From Meandrina meandrites (lineage: Eukaryota > Cnidaria > Anthozoa > Scleractinia > Meandrinidae), in contig OY855905.1 in NCBI GenBank assembly GCA_963693305.1, positions 33,744,750 to 33,808,749 of the forward strand: a stretch of DNA of 64,000 bases. Reading direction: 5' to 3'. A program made the translations under genes and the position numbers. Each line of letters begins with the position of its first letter. The stretch's first letter is position 1. The notes below the pieces were generated by a model. That model saw only the letters and a program-made list of their open reading frames with translations. It was not told the DNA's origin and made no database searches. This document shows, in pieces, positions 1 through 33,886 of this stretch.

Positions 1-238
1 AAATGGGGCACGTCATCTGAAAGAGCATCCAAAAATTAGTAAATTCACCAAATTTGATGGTTATTGGTTTAAACCCAAAGGCATGGTACACTTAGTATGG
101 ATTGGAGGGACAGGCGTCCTCCAATCCATACTAAGCTCTCTTATTTTAAAAGTGTACCATGCCTTTGCGTTTAAACCAATAACCTATTTGGTGAATTTAC
201 TAATTTTTGGATGCTCTTTCAGATGACGTGCCCCATTT
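1..238. repeat. Long foldback (inverted repeat) element, cut by the window start
   Basis: The first ~112 bases recur in reverse complement up to about position 238, with only a few bases between the arms near 113-118. The outer ~50 bases of each arm are identical. The right arm has an extra ~13-base AT-rich insertion near 138-151. Such a near-perfect palindrome is typical of a foldback or MITE-type nonautonomous transposon. No coding potential is seen. The outer boundary and any target-site duplication lie before the window. Confidence 0.85.
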
Positions 239-577
239 TCAATTCAATTGATATTGAATGTTCGCACTAAGAAAAAATATGTTCGTACCCAGTCCCCTGC
301 TCGTTTAGAACATGGCCAATTCGTTTACAAAGTTTGCAACCTGTCAGGACCTGGCAACCTGTAACAATCCGGTGTAACTTAGCAACGCTTTCACGAATGA
401 TCAGATCAGGTGATGTCGTCACATTTCGTGGGCGGAGCCATATGCTACGAGGGGAGACTGGTTATTAGTTGGTTCTATTTTGAGTCGAGAGTGTGTTCAT
501 TTACGTAGAACGTCTGGGAATTACGGAATTTTCTTCATTTCTGTATGCTATTCTTGTGAGTTCTACAACAATTAGCG
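239..577 (+). other. 5' flank and probable leader of the tetraspanin gene
   Basis: This stretch lies between the foldback element and the start codon at 578. I see no convincing TATA box and no other gene. The 5' untranslated region and promoter of the downstream tetraspanin must lie here or further upstream, but the transcription start cannot be placed. Confidence 0.35.
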
Positions 578-24392
<23,815 letters not shown>

Positions 24393-24797
24393 GAACATCC
24401 TCCTTACATATCTATATATCAAAGCCATATTTCAAAGCAGTGAAAAGTTTTATACATTTTATAATGCTAACAGCTATGTAGAGTGTAAATCAAGTGATCT
24501 GCTCTGCCATCTAGCTTGTAAATTTTGGACATCATATTTGCCCCCAGTCATACACTCGAAGTGTTCAACTAAATGCGTTCAACTATTGATTATAGAGTAT
24601 TATAAAATGTTTGACTAATTGCGCATGCTGTGATTGGTCATTTGAGTTCATTATAGTTCCATAAAGCACAAGGTCTACGTCACGCACGACCTTTATTGAG
24701 TTATAATGCACGCTGCTTACATCACAAGTTTGGGCATATGGAATTTTGTTTAGCATTTTATAAATTAAAGAAAATATAGAAAAACTTCCAACGAGTG

Positions 24798-24937
24798 CAT
24801 TGTTGAGTTGTATAAGCACTTGGGAATTTTTAAGAAGAGTCGAGAAATGCAAGAAGCACTCAACTGTGCCTCATGTTTCTTTTCGCACTTTTCTTATGTT
24901 CTTAAAAATTCCCACATGCTTATATAAATCAACAATG
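24798..24937. repeat. Hairpin MITE, about 140 bp
   Basis: The left arm begins CATTGTTGAGTTGTATAAGC and ends TGGGAATTTTTAAGAA. The right arm in reverse complement reads CATTGTTGATTTATATAAGC and TGGGAATTTTTAAGAA. It is noncoding, with no clear target duplication. Confidence 0.75.
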
Positions 24938-25537
24938 TGAGCGAATGATGCATTTTTTATTTTGTTAATATACTGATGAGACCATGGGTACTGAGGGGAA
25001 GAAAGATGATGGGAAAGATTCAATGAAGCCCTAAAGGTATAGATGAACCCAAAGATAGTGTTTAAAGGAACTGTGTTGCAGATTTTAGCCAAATTTGGCC
25101 ATAAAAAACAGCCACCAAATTGATAAAATATAAATAAGTAACCACTTAAAACATTGATAGAGCTTTTTAATAGCACAGCAAACAAAAGAAGGTACACCTG
25201 GACAAAAATTGAAGAAAACAGATTGCAATGTGGATTTTGAAAACCGGTTAGGCTGAATAGTTTTAAAAGTTAATCTTGTTTGTTTGTAACTTTAGTTATA
25301 ACGCTGGGAGACATATTTATTTGTGATACGGCTAGCTGGTTTAGGCATTTAGATCCATAGAAGAAATTTCTTTGCTAACATAGCAAGTATTTGGCAAATT
25401 CTGATAGACAAAACTTGGCCGTGACTTAGTTCCTTTAATTTGGTCTTGTTATATACACATCAGTTTTCTCTGTGTAACAGAAATTAAGGAAATTTAAAAA
25501 GGATAAAATTAACTGATATGTCCAACATCGTGAAGAA

Positions 25538-25947
25538 TACCATAAACGCTCACTGATAAGCTGCACCCTGAATTAAGCAACTCAAATTTTGGAAAAAAAG
25601 AGGTTCTCTAAAAGAAATCTAAAGGCAAGTCTTTAGAAGTTTTCTTCATCAAATGTAAACTCCCTAACATTGTAGTGGACTTCAAAGTATTACCCACAAT
25701 TTGAGCTCTTTAAAGGCTGGATTTCACTTGTGATGTGTTCATCTGACACAGTTTTTTCAATGAAATTGCATGACAAGTTTTTGTGGAACATTTGTAGCTT
25801 AGTAACCAGGCATTAGATCGGACAGTGGAAAACTTGACACAAATTTACGGCACCTTTTCCTCATGTTCTGGTAGATAAGCTGCACCCCCAATTTTAAATG
25901 ACGATTTTTGGTAAAAAGATGTGGCTTATCTGTTAGTGTTCACGGTA
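25538..25947. mobile_element. MITE with TA target duplication (family A, second copy)
   Basis: The left end TACCATAAACGCTCACTGAT and the right end in reverse complement TACCGTGAACACTAACAGAT both continue into AAGCNGCAC or AAGCCACAT as in the element at 16657. Length is ~410 bp and it is noncoding. Confidence 0.7.
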
Positions 25948-26650
25948 GTTGCCACAACTTCAAACCAAAAAGCTACAAACCAAGTCTTCAGTTTGCAGTC
26001 TTCATTGATTCTCTTCCCATCACTTCTTCCCTAATATGCCCTGGTTCCTGACACAAATTATTGATTAGAATCAAAGTGTTACTTTGTTTTTAAGGTTATA
26101 CTATGCTAATCTTAGTCATTGTTTTTTCTAGATGTTTATGGATTCCATGCATGTATGCCATGGTGAAACCATGCTTAACAGATTAGTACTTGGTACAAAT
26201 CTCCCTGTTTTGCTATCGTACTGTTTTGTTATCTTACTGTTGCAGACAGTTCAGAAAAAAATTGCCCAGTATAATGCCGTGCTCTAAAAAAAGCTCTCAA
26301 CTAAGAATTCCAGGGTGCCCAATGCTTTCATTTTGGTCAACAAGTATACTCAAGAAAAGACAAAAGTTGATCCACAGGGAGACGAACTTTAAACACAGTA
26401 CACTCTCTCAGTACATTTTAAATTATTATTTGAATTGTTTTGAATTTGGTGAAAACTACATGAAATTTTGCACGAGTTGTGTGATTGATTCATATTGATG
26501 GTGTCATTTCTACAACAAAGCAGTCCCTTTACCCTCCTTAGTCCCTTTTAGAAGTTCAAGAAGGTATAAGCACTCACCATTCCCAAATCACCACTAAAAG
26601 AGGAAAAATTACCAAGCTTACTAGCTTGTAGCTACTCTATGGCCTTTGTA

Positions 26651-27163
26651 TCGGGGGTGGAAACGGAATCATTGGACTCTGGATATTCATGATTCCTGTC
26701 TTGTTTTACCTCAATGATTCGTGATTCATTTAAAAATTTCATTCGATATTCATGATTCATTTGTCATTGTTTTCATCCAGTTTTGAAAATAACTTCACTG
26801 CTGTATGTAACAGACCTAATCACAATCAAGTTGAATTAGGTAAGGGATGAAGATTTGAAAAGCGTTATCAGTGTTTTCCTGTAGGGGGGTCTGGGGGCAT
26901 ACTCCCCCAGAAAATTTTGAAAATTGGACGCTCGGAAATGCTATTTTCGGCCATTTTTGTGATATAACTGTTAAGAAGTTTTGTAGTTTGTGTTCTATAT
27001 TCACACGTCTACAATATCGATGGAAGCATATTCATTTGTTATTCATGATTCTTTAAGCCATCTCTCGTTATTCATGATTCCCAAGTTTTAAACACGAAGA
27101 TTCATGATTCCTACCAATTTTACAGCTATGATTCATGATTCATAATTCCGCTTCCACCCCCGA
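26651..27163. mobile_element. TIR element with internal ATTCATGATTC array
   Basis: Perfect 12-bp inverted ends TCGGGGGTGGAA flank a 513-bp segment, with the direct repeat CTTTGTA on both sides (26644-26650 and 27164-27170). The interior has many scattered copies of ATTCATGATTC or close variants near both ends. No coding potential is seen. The 7-bp duplication fits a hAT-like mechanism loosely; the superfamily is unresolved. Confidence 0.75.
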
Positions 27164-28743
27164 CTTTGTAGTAGACAGGCAGTATGTTGTAAACACTAGG
27201 TAATGAGGCATCCCTTATAGCTGTCAGGTTATTCTTCTGCACTCTGGATGCTACTAGCGAGCTTGTGCTTTTAGCCAGTGGATCATTCTTTAGAAAACAA
27301 GATGGGAAAAGGACTGCTTTGCTGTTAAACTTGACAGAAAGAATGTGTCATCAAATATGTTTATGTAGATGTGTAACATTATTTTAGAACTTACCTTGCC
27401 TCGGCAAGCATGTGACATCCGTAATTGTTTTAGATAGATAGGCCAAGTGTATTACATAAGCCCTCCTACACTTAACAGTCTTCTTTGACACATGTAGTCT
27501 GTTATGTGCCAAACACGTTTTTCTTAGGAGACTAGCGTTACAAGTGCAGAAAGGAAAAGGAAGGGGTATTTTTTTAGCCAAGCATGGAGTGTGAAAAGAA
27601 CTCCAGCTACAGCGATCCGTTTTGGGGGCTTGTATTTGTTTTGTTCGCCGGCGGACAAATCAATATTCCCATTGGTCAAGATGTTTCCTCTTTCCACGCT
27701 ACACGTTTGTTTAAAAATTTCCTCATCCCTACCTTGTCTGCCACACAGGCTTATGTTAATATTATGGGGCAGGGCCCTTTGCACCATTAGCTGACTTGGC
27801 TGTTTTTGTTTTGATTGTGGTCCCAAATTTTATTTTGTATTCAGCAAAGATTGATGGCTGTTGGCTTCCTTTCAATCATTTTCCCTAAGTTAGATTAGGT
27901 ACCATAATTTCTTTTGGGAAAATAGGGGAACAGTTAGCTAACAGTTGCAGATGTCCTGTAAAAAGACTTTTTTAGCAGAGAAATACATAATATAAAGAAA
28001 TGACAAAAGTATACATAATTTCAGCGTCCAGTCTCAGTTCATTGCTCAGTTTTGATTTTCTATTGAACACAAATTACTAAAACTTTACACTCTGCTCATG
28101 CTTCGCAAACTTTTGTATTCTTGCTTAAGTGAGTTATTAAGGCATGTGATTAAATGCTTGATGTGAAATTTTGGCTTAAAGACCAACATTTTTAAACATG
28201 GAGTGAACCCAATCTGTAAATGTAGGGAGTTGTCGTCCAAACCCAAAACTAGCCAGCAATTAAAGTGACACCACAAAGGCAGTTTTTTCGAAATATACAT
28301 CTCATTACATGTAAATGACAAATTTTGTGCCGACTCTCAAGTCTCGATACCAACATGAGTTCGACCAGAAAAGCTTTTCCTATCATGGGTTTGCACCATG
28401 TTTGAATTATTTTCAATGAACAATTTTGCACCTTTTTATCCAACATATATCCAGTTAACCAATGTAAATAAAAGATTTTTTATTGCATAATGTCATGTTG
28501 AATGGGCTATTGACTTCCCACTTTATCACATCCATTTCAGTTCCGCTTAACCCACTGTTCAGGTTTCTGACAGAGAAGGGAGAGGCGATGCTGGGAACAA
28601 TTAACTATATCCCACCCCTTATTGAAAACTTGAAGGAACCTTTTCACCCGTTCTTCGGGGGTACCCGACGAGCCCCCACCCCGCTCAGCAACATGAAAAC
28701 GAGGCTGCATTTCCCGCGGATTTTCGTGTGACAAAGCAGCAAA

Positions 28744-29388
28744 ATGACAAATCCTTGCAAAGTTTGTGGCAAAGAAGACGCTAAAAGATGTGGAAAATGT
28801 CACAGAGTGTTTTACTGCTCTGTTAAGTGCCAGAAGAAGGATTGGAAAAGCCATAAAGAGACGTGCATTTCGAGTCTCCAGGTAGCTCCAACCACCCCAG
28901 GCGCCCGTGATAAAGCTATTTTTAGTGAGCCGTTCACGCTCGATAACTTTACTCCTTATGTAAACAACATCAAGCAAGTCACCAAAAGCTGTGCAGATGG
29001 GTGGGTTGATTTACGATTGATTGGTAAAATGCCCGTGGATTCATCCCTCCCAACCTGTTTTGTGTTTTACACTAGCGAAGGTTTCGTGCGCGAGCACATG
29101 GTTTTTCTGGAAGGACCGCCGCCACTACAGATGCTGCAGCAAATTATCGACCGCTTTCAAGCCCATGCCATCAGTATTTCAGTGGAGATTAGGTATAGGC
29201 ATCCTCAAACAATGGCAATCATGAAAGAAGGAGTTCTGCTGCAAGTCAGTGCTAAAGGATACAGCAAGAAATTCTTCTTTGATCAAACGCGTGGCGGAAG
29301 AAGCGAGACTGGAGTGTTGTTGTCAGTAAGCGATCCAGAGGAGTGTCAGATTTCCCTGTTTGACAGTGCACGTGTTAAATTTTATTGA
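28744..29388 (+). CDS. MYND-type zinc finger protein, intronless, 214 aa
   Basis: The N-terminus is a MYND zinc finger binding two zinc ions: Cys5, Cys8, Cys16, Cys19, Cys25, Cys29, His37, Cys41 in the usual spacing, with the typical VFYCSVKCQKKDWKSHKETC. MYND fingers are protein-interaction modules in transcriptional repressors and chromatin factors, and in many uncharacterised proteins. The remaining ~170 residues have no domain I recognise; they are mixed alpha/beta in character, with VDLRLIGKMP and VSVSDPEE-like stretches and no membrane segment. There is no SET domain, so it is not a SMYD methyltransferase. The start follows an adenine-rich context (CAAAATGAC), and there is no internal intron, so a retroposed origin is possible. 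The true partner and role are unknown. Confidence 0.85.
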   Translation: MTNPCKVCGKEDAKRCGKCHRVFYCSVKCQKKDWKSHKETCISSLQVAPTTPGARDKAIFSEPFTLDNFTPYVNNIKQVTKSCADGWVDLRLIGKMPVDSSLPTCFVFYTSEGFVREHMVFLEGPPPLQMLQQIIDRFQAHAISISVEIRYRHPQTMAIMKEGVLLQVSAKGYSKKFFFDQTRGGRSETGVLLSVSDPEECQISLFDSARVKFY

Positions 29389-29802
29389 CTTTGGAAAGAA
29401 AATTATTTTTCTTGTGACAGGAATCCCCAGTAGTTATGTAGTGCTTGGTGACTACAGAAAAAGTTGGAAAGCTAACGATATTTTAGGCATTTAATAGTCC
29501 TTTATCGGAGAAAATTGCCCTGTCAACTCAAAATTCACTTCACCTAAGCTTATAAGTAAACGAATCGACAAATTTGGTTGTATTATTTAATAATCTCCAT
29601 GGTAGAATGCCTTTATAGCCTGTAAACAGGCTCACTAGAGGGGTACAGAGCAAAATAAATCAGTGAGCAAAGTGAGCTCCAGGAGGTATTTTGAGGCAAG
29701 TCACTGGCTAAAATTCATGCAGCCCCCTATTGAGGTTCCTGGTAACCTTTTAGCTGGGGTGCCTTTTGGAAAATGTTTCATTTCATGCGCGAGCAATTTT
29801 CG

Positions 29803-29803
29803 G

Positions 29804-29854
<51 letters not shown>

Positions 29855-29965
29855 ACTTTATTTAAACACGATAATAATTAAAGCTAAAAGCTTGTGGGGT
29901 CGTGTATTTAAATTTAACTTTGCTAAAATAAAAATTACGATTAAAATGTTTAAACCACGGTGAAA
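29803..29965 (-). mobile_element. GATA-tailed 3' end of a non-LTR element
   Basis: GATA repeats (29803-29852) are followed by AAACTTTATTTAAA and AT-rich sequence, as at the tail of the element at 15332. On the minus strand this is a 3' UTR and microsatellite tail. No coding part is left. Confidence 0.6.
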
Positions 29966-30026
29966 CCACGGCTAATTACATATCTCTGGAAAGGTAATGA
30001 AATGCAGAATGCGTAGTTCCAGAAAA

Positions 30027-30182
30027 TATCCATACCCACTCCAGGGAAGGTCAATGGAAATTCAAGGGGGTGGGGATTCTCAAAAACGAAAATGTTAAAA
30101 GGAAAGTATGGGGCTTAACTGGAATTTCCAGAGGGGTGGGGGATTCAAACCAGAAAACCTTCCATGGGAGGGGTATGGATAA
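30027..30182. repeat. Short TIR element, about 155 bp
   Basis: TATCCATACCCACTCCAGGG at the left is mirrored by ATTATCCATACCCCTCCCAT (reverse complement of the right end), with GGAAGGT inside both. It is noncoding and contains G-rich blocks. Confidence 0.65.
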
Positions 30183-30324
30183 TCCAACCTGGCCTATCTG
30201 TATATACATGTGCGACCGCAGCAGGCTAGTTCACAAGCTATAGAGTGCCATGCATGCATATGCTTCATGATAGTAGGGACATAGCAGTGGGGTACTGGGT
30301 ATATTGTGAGAGAGGATTAAATTT

Positions 30325-30635
30325 ATGAGTTAGAGTTAGAAATTTCAAGTTTGAGTTAGAATTAGAATTTTGATTTTGAGTTAAAATTTTGAGTTCTAGT
30401 TAAAAGGAAGGGCCTGAAAAGTTACTGATTTTGTGATGGAAGACGAAAAAAGGAAAGAAAACAAAAAGCCCACATGGCGTGACATTTTTGCAGTTGGTCA
30501 CGCATAGTGTTGCCCTTATCAACAAATGAAAGCTAACTGCAAGGAAACGATAGTGGAGCTAACCGCAAGCAACTCGATATTTTAACTCGAACTCAAAATT
30601 CTAACTCAAGCTCGAAATTTCTAACTCGAACTCAT
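30325..30635. repeat. Inverted repeat with GAGTTAGAATTT arms
   Basis: The left arm (30325-30400) and right arm (30572-30635) are reverse complements built of ATGAGTT, GAGTTAGAAATTTC and GAGTTAGAATTTTGA blocks. The ~170-bp centre is unique. It is a MITE-like foldback. Confidence 0.7.
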
Positions 30636-30968
30636 GAAATCGACAGACCCATATTGTGATGGGAAGGTGTGATCGAATAAAGCCAAATTGTTAGACCCAG
30701 AAAACTGGAAAAACCCAAAGTCTAACCTAAGAGTTTATTTTCTTCTCTACATAAAAAGGAAGTCTCTGTGTCACTTGAATGTAGCTTATTGATGTGAATT
30801 AAACTGATACACTGGGTTGTGCTTTCTGTCAAACCCCCCAAATTCTTACCCCCCAAAAGTCCTGATGTTGCAAACCCAAAAGAGGCATTCATGCCTCTCC
30901 AAAACTTGTACCTGAGTACTCACTGGGCCGCAATGCAATAAGGACTGTTAACTTAAAATATATATAGG

Positions 30969-31117
30969 TAATTGACCAAGCTTGAGGTCAAGATGGTAGG
31001 AAATTGGCCAAGTTTTTTTTGCACGTTTATGGACCTAGACGAAGTGAAGGCCCATATGCACACACCAAAAACAAACATGGCCATCCAGCCATCTTGGCTG
31101 AACAAGCTTGGTCAATC
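30969..31117. repeat. Hairpin MITE with TTGACCAAGCTT ends
   Basis: TAATTGACCAAGCTTGAGGT at the left is mirrored by ATTGACCAAGCTTGTTCAGC in reverse complement, both continuing into CAAGATGG. Length is ~150 bp, noncoding. Confidence 0.75.
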
Positions 31118-31834
31118 AAGGATTTATTATTGGTAACAACGGCAGTAACAGCAACAACAAATTTACAGGAAATTCATGGGAAATCCTGAGTGGCCAAGAT
31201 AGGCTCATCTTGCCTGTTCAGGTAGCCAATCACAAATATGCAGCATTTAACTCATCTTGCCCACACATGGGGCCGTATGATAAATGAAATAATTATGGAA
31301 TACTGTAAAAGGCTTGACTGCAAGCAGTCTCTTTCCGAGCGTTCAACACAAAAACGTGAATGTGAATAATTTTAGTTTTTCCAGTTGCACATAGGATTTC
31401 AGGAACAAAAACCGACTACTCACAGTCTAGGTCTATCTCTGGGTCTGTCTGCTAATGAAAAAATATGTTCTGGATGTTCGTTTTTGGTGCAAAATCGGTG
31501 CATAAACAGGCCAATACACCTGTAATTGATCAACGTCCCCTTTTCAGGGTTGACCGATGATTTTGTCCAAACGTTTCCTGCCAGAAAGAAGGATGTGAAG
31601 AGTAAAAGGGAACGAGTATAAGAAAGCAGGAAAAAAAAAGAAGGAAAAGGAGCAAGAGAAAATTTGGAACGGTTTCAGTAAAAAAAGTCCAAATTTTGGC
31701 TTATGCGCATGCACCAAAGTGAAAAATTGTACATTGTTACACGGAATCTCTATCAAAATGTTGCTTTTATAGCAAATTTTGGGCAAAATTAGCATCGTAA
31801 CAACAAAAATTTGGTTAAACGGTTAAAAAAACGC

Positions 31835-31865
<31 letters not shown>

Positions 31866-32377
31866 AATTTAGCAGTGAAAGGGTTAAAGCAGTCTGAGCA
31901 CTCCCGGGGACTGCCACCCAAGGAGATGCTTCTGCTTAATAAGGCTGGTTAAAATAAAGCTGTGCTCAAAAATACATGATTCAGGCACTCCCATATATGA
32001 GCTATATAGGTATGTGTCGCTGTGAAGGGTATGGTTTTCAAGCAGTTTAGTCTGGAACAGAGAATAGAAATCAGCGAGTTTTGGTCTAGAAAAGGGTATC
32101 ATCTGCTGGGAAACTCATCAGTGGTATGAAGAATTAAAAACTCAGAAGAGAAACAGGCTTTCCTAAACGTAAATTAAATCATCGCGGCAATGCTACAGTT
32201 CTAAAAAATAGCAAGTCTAGTATAGGGTAAGGGTTGAAAAATCAGCTGAACATGGTCTGGTATAGGGTCAGGGTTTCAGAGTCCCAGCGGCACACCCCAC
32301 CCCAAAAATATACAGAGTGCCTCCCCCGGGTGATATGCCAAGGGTAAAGCGATGAATGCAGATGTGTAAATTAATTA

Positions 32378-33880
32378 GAGGGGGACATTGGGGGTTGCTG
32401 AACACCGCATTACCGCAAAAAAATTCGACAAATACCGCAATACCGTAAAAAAAATCGGAAAATACCGCAATTTTATAGTAAGCCTGTATAGCTGGTGGAT
32501 TCGTTGACGTGAGGGCAAAAATAGAGGCAAAAACGAGCGGTGGGACCGTGAAAACAATGGCACGGCTTTAAACTGGTTGTTAAAACAGTCAAATTGTAGA
32601 TTAAAATGTGTGACAAAACAAGGCTGTCTCAGGTTGTTTCAGAAACGGCTAAAAATACTCGTTAAGACGTGAAGGAAAAAAAAAAACTACAGCATTAACA
32701 TTTCCGCGATCGATATTAAACGCCCAACTATCGGTAGCTTCTAATAGAGCAGTAACAGTTGAATGCAATGAACGAAAGCCCGACTGTTGTTTAGAAATTA
32801 CGTCCTCTTTCGTTAGAAAGCTATATAGCTGGTCATACACGATCCTCTCGAATACCTTAGCAATTACTGGAATGACTGAAATTGGTCGATAATTATTTAG
32901 ATCAGATCGCTCACCCTGCTTAAACAACGGAGTAACTCTAGCACATTTCCAATCGTCAGGAAATATACCAGAAGTCAAAGACTTGTTAAAGAGGTCAGAT
33001 AAAGAGACCGAAATAAGATCAGCACATTCACGGATTAATCTAGCAGAAATGTTATCAAGACCTGTTTCTTTAGATCTAGATAATTTGTTTAGATGAGAAA
33101 AAACAATATTACTGCTAGTTGGACAGAAATGGAATGTTTTGTTGTTACAAGTGATAAAGTTAGTGTAGCTCGAATCATCATTTTGACCTATTGGAGGTAT
33201 TTCATTGGCAAGTCTGGGCCCGATTGTTGAAAAATGGTCATTAAAAGTATCTGAAATTTCACTAAAATTGTTGATTACAACGTCATTTACTTTTAGTTCT
33301 TTCACAGTCTCATTGCTTTTACGGCGAGATGTAAGTTCATTAATCGTTTGCCAAGTTTTCTTAGAGTTGCCCTCAAATTGCATAAAAGCTTTCGAAAAAT
33401 AAGATTCCTTAGCAGTTTTGATCCTATTATTTATTGCGTTTCGCAGCTTTTTATACTTTGCCCAATCGCATCGATCATTTGACTTAACAGCTTTTCTCTT
33501 GGCAGCGTCACGATCGCGCATACCTTTCTTCAAGTCTGAGTTGATCCAGGGTGCCTTATGCGATCTTATACGTTTAGTTCTAAATGGAGCATGTATGTTG
33601 ACAATGCTCAGAAATTTTGCTTTCCAGTTAGCCTACAAAATATTTGGATCATCAGAATTACAGCTGCAGTCTTGTTGATAGATATCGTTACGAAATTTTC
33701 CACGATTAAAGTTTTGAAAGGATACGTTTTTGTACCGACAATCGTCGACCAAAGCGTAAAGAAAACGCATCCCGCAGGTTTCGAGAATACCGCAATACCG
33801 CAGTTCAAGATTAAAATTACCGAAATACCGCATGAAAACTTGGCCAATACCGCAATACCGCAAACCCCAATGTCCCCCTC
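32378..33880. mobile_element. TIR element enclosing a non-LTR retrotransposon fragment
   Basis: The ends GAGGGGGACATTGGGG are inverted repeats with TAATTA on both outer sides (32372-32377 and 33881-33886). Inside each end are several copies of ATACCGCA, in the same orientation at both ends. Between them lies a minus-strand piece of a non-LTR reverse transcriptase (about 32690-33770). It is either a transposon that captured a retroelement piece or one into which it inserted. No transposase is seen. Confidence 0.7.
32690..33770 (-). pseudogene. Non-LTR retrotransposon fragment (CR1/L2-like endonuclease end and RT start)
   Basis: Reading on the minus strand, the piece starts with the end of an apurinic endonuclease domain (KAPWINSDLKKGM), preceded by an in-frame stop near 33640. 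It continues through a linker (TWQTINELTSRR) into reverse transcriptase motifs 0 to 2a: KSLTSGIFPDDWK, RVTPLFKQG, NYRPISVIPVIAKVFERIV, and SGFRSLHSTVTALL. It stops at NAVVF, just before the first catalytic Asp, where sequence turns into an A/T run. The main open part is 32649-33533. It is not functional. Confidence 0.85.
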
Positions 33881-33886
33881 TAATTA

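Larger units (their letters stand above)
24393..28743. other. Intergenic interval rich in MITEs
   Basis: This interval contains the 3' end of the tetraspanin transcript, a 140-bp hairpin (24798-24937), a MITE (25538-25947) and a TIR element with repeated ATTCATGATTC (26651-27163). The rest (about 25000-25530, 25950-26640, 27170-28540) shows short open frames on both strands without recognisable motifs. The last ~200 bp should hold the promoter of the MYND gene. Confidence 0.6.
29389..32371. other. Intergenic interval of short repeats
   Basis: It holds a GATA-tailed non-LTR 3' end (29803-29965), three inverted-repeat elements (30027-30182, 30325-30635, 30969-31117), a repeat family copy near 31185-31285 shared with 43700-43825, and a T run followed by a G run of about 20 near 31838-31865. 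Around 31880-32340 is a diverged repeat with CTCCCGGGG and CCCCCGGGT blocks at its sides. No gene is recognised. Confidence 0.55.

Noticed and set aside
28537..28977. 146-codon minus-strand frame overlapping the MYND gene start
   Set aside because: It is antisense to the clear MYND coding sequence and has no motif.
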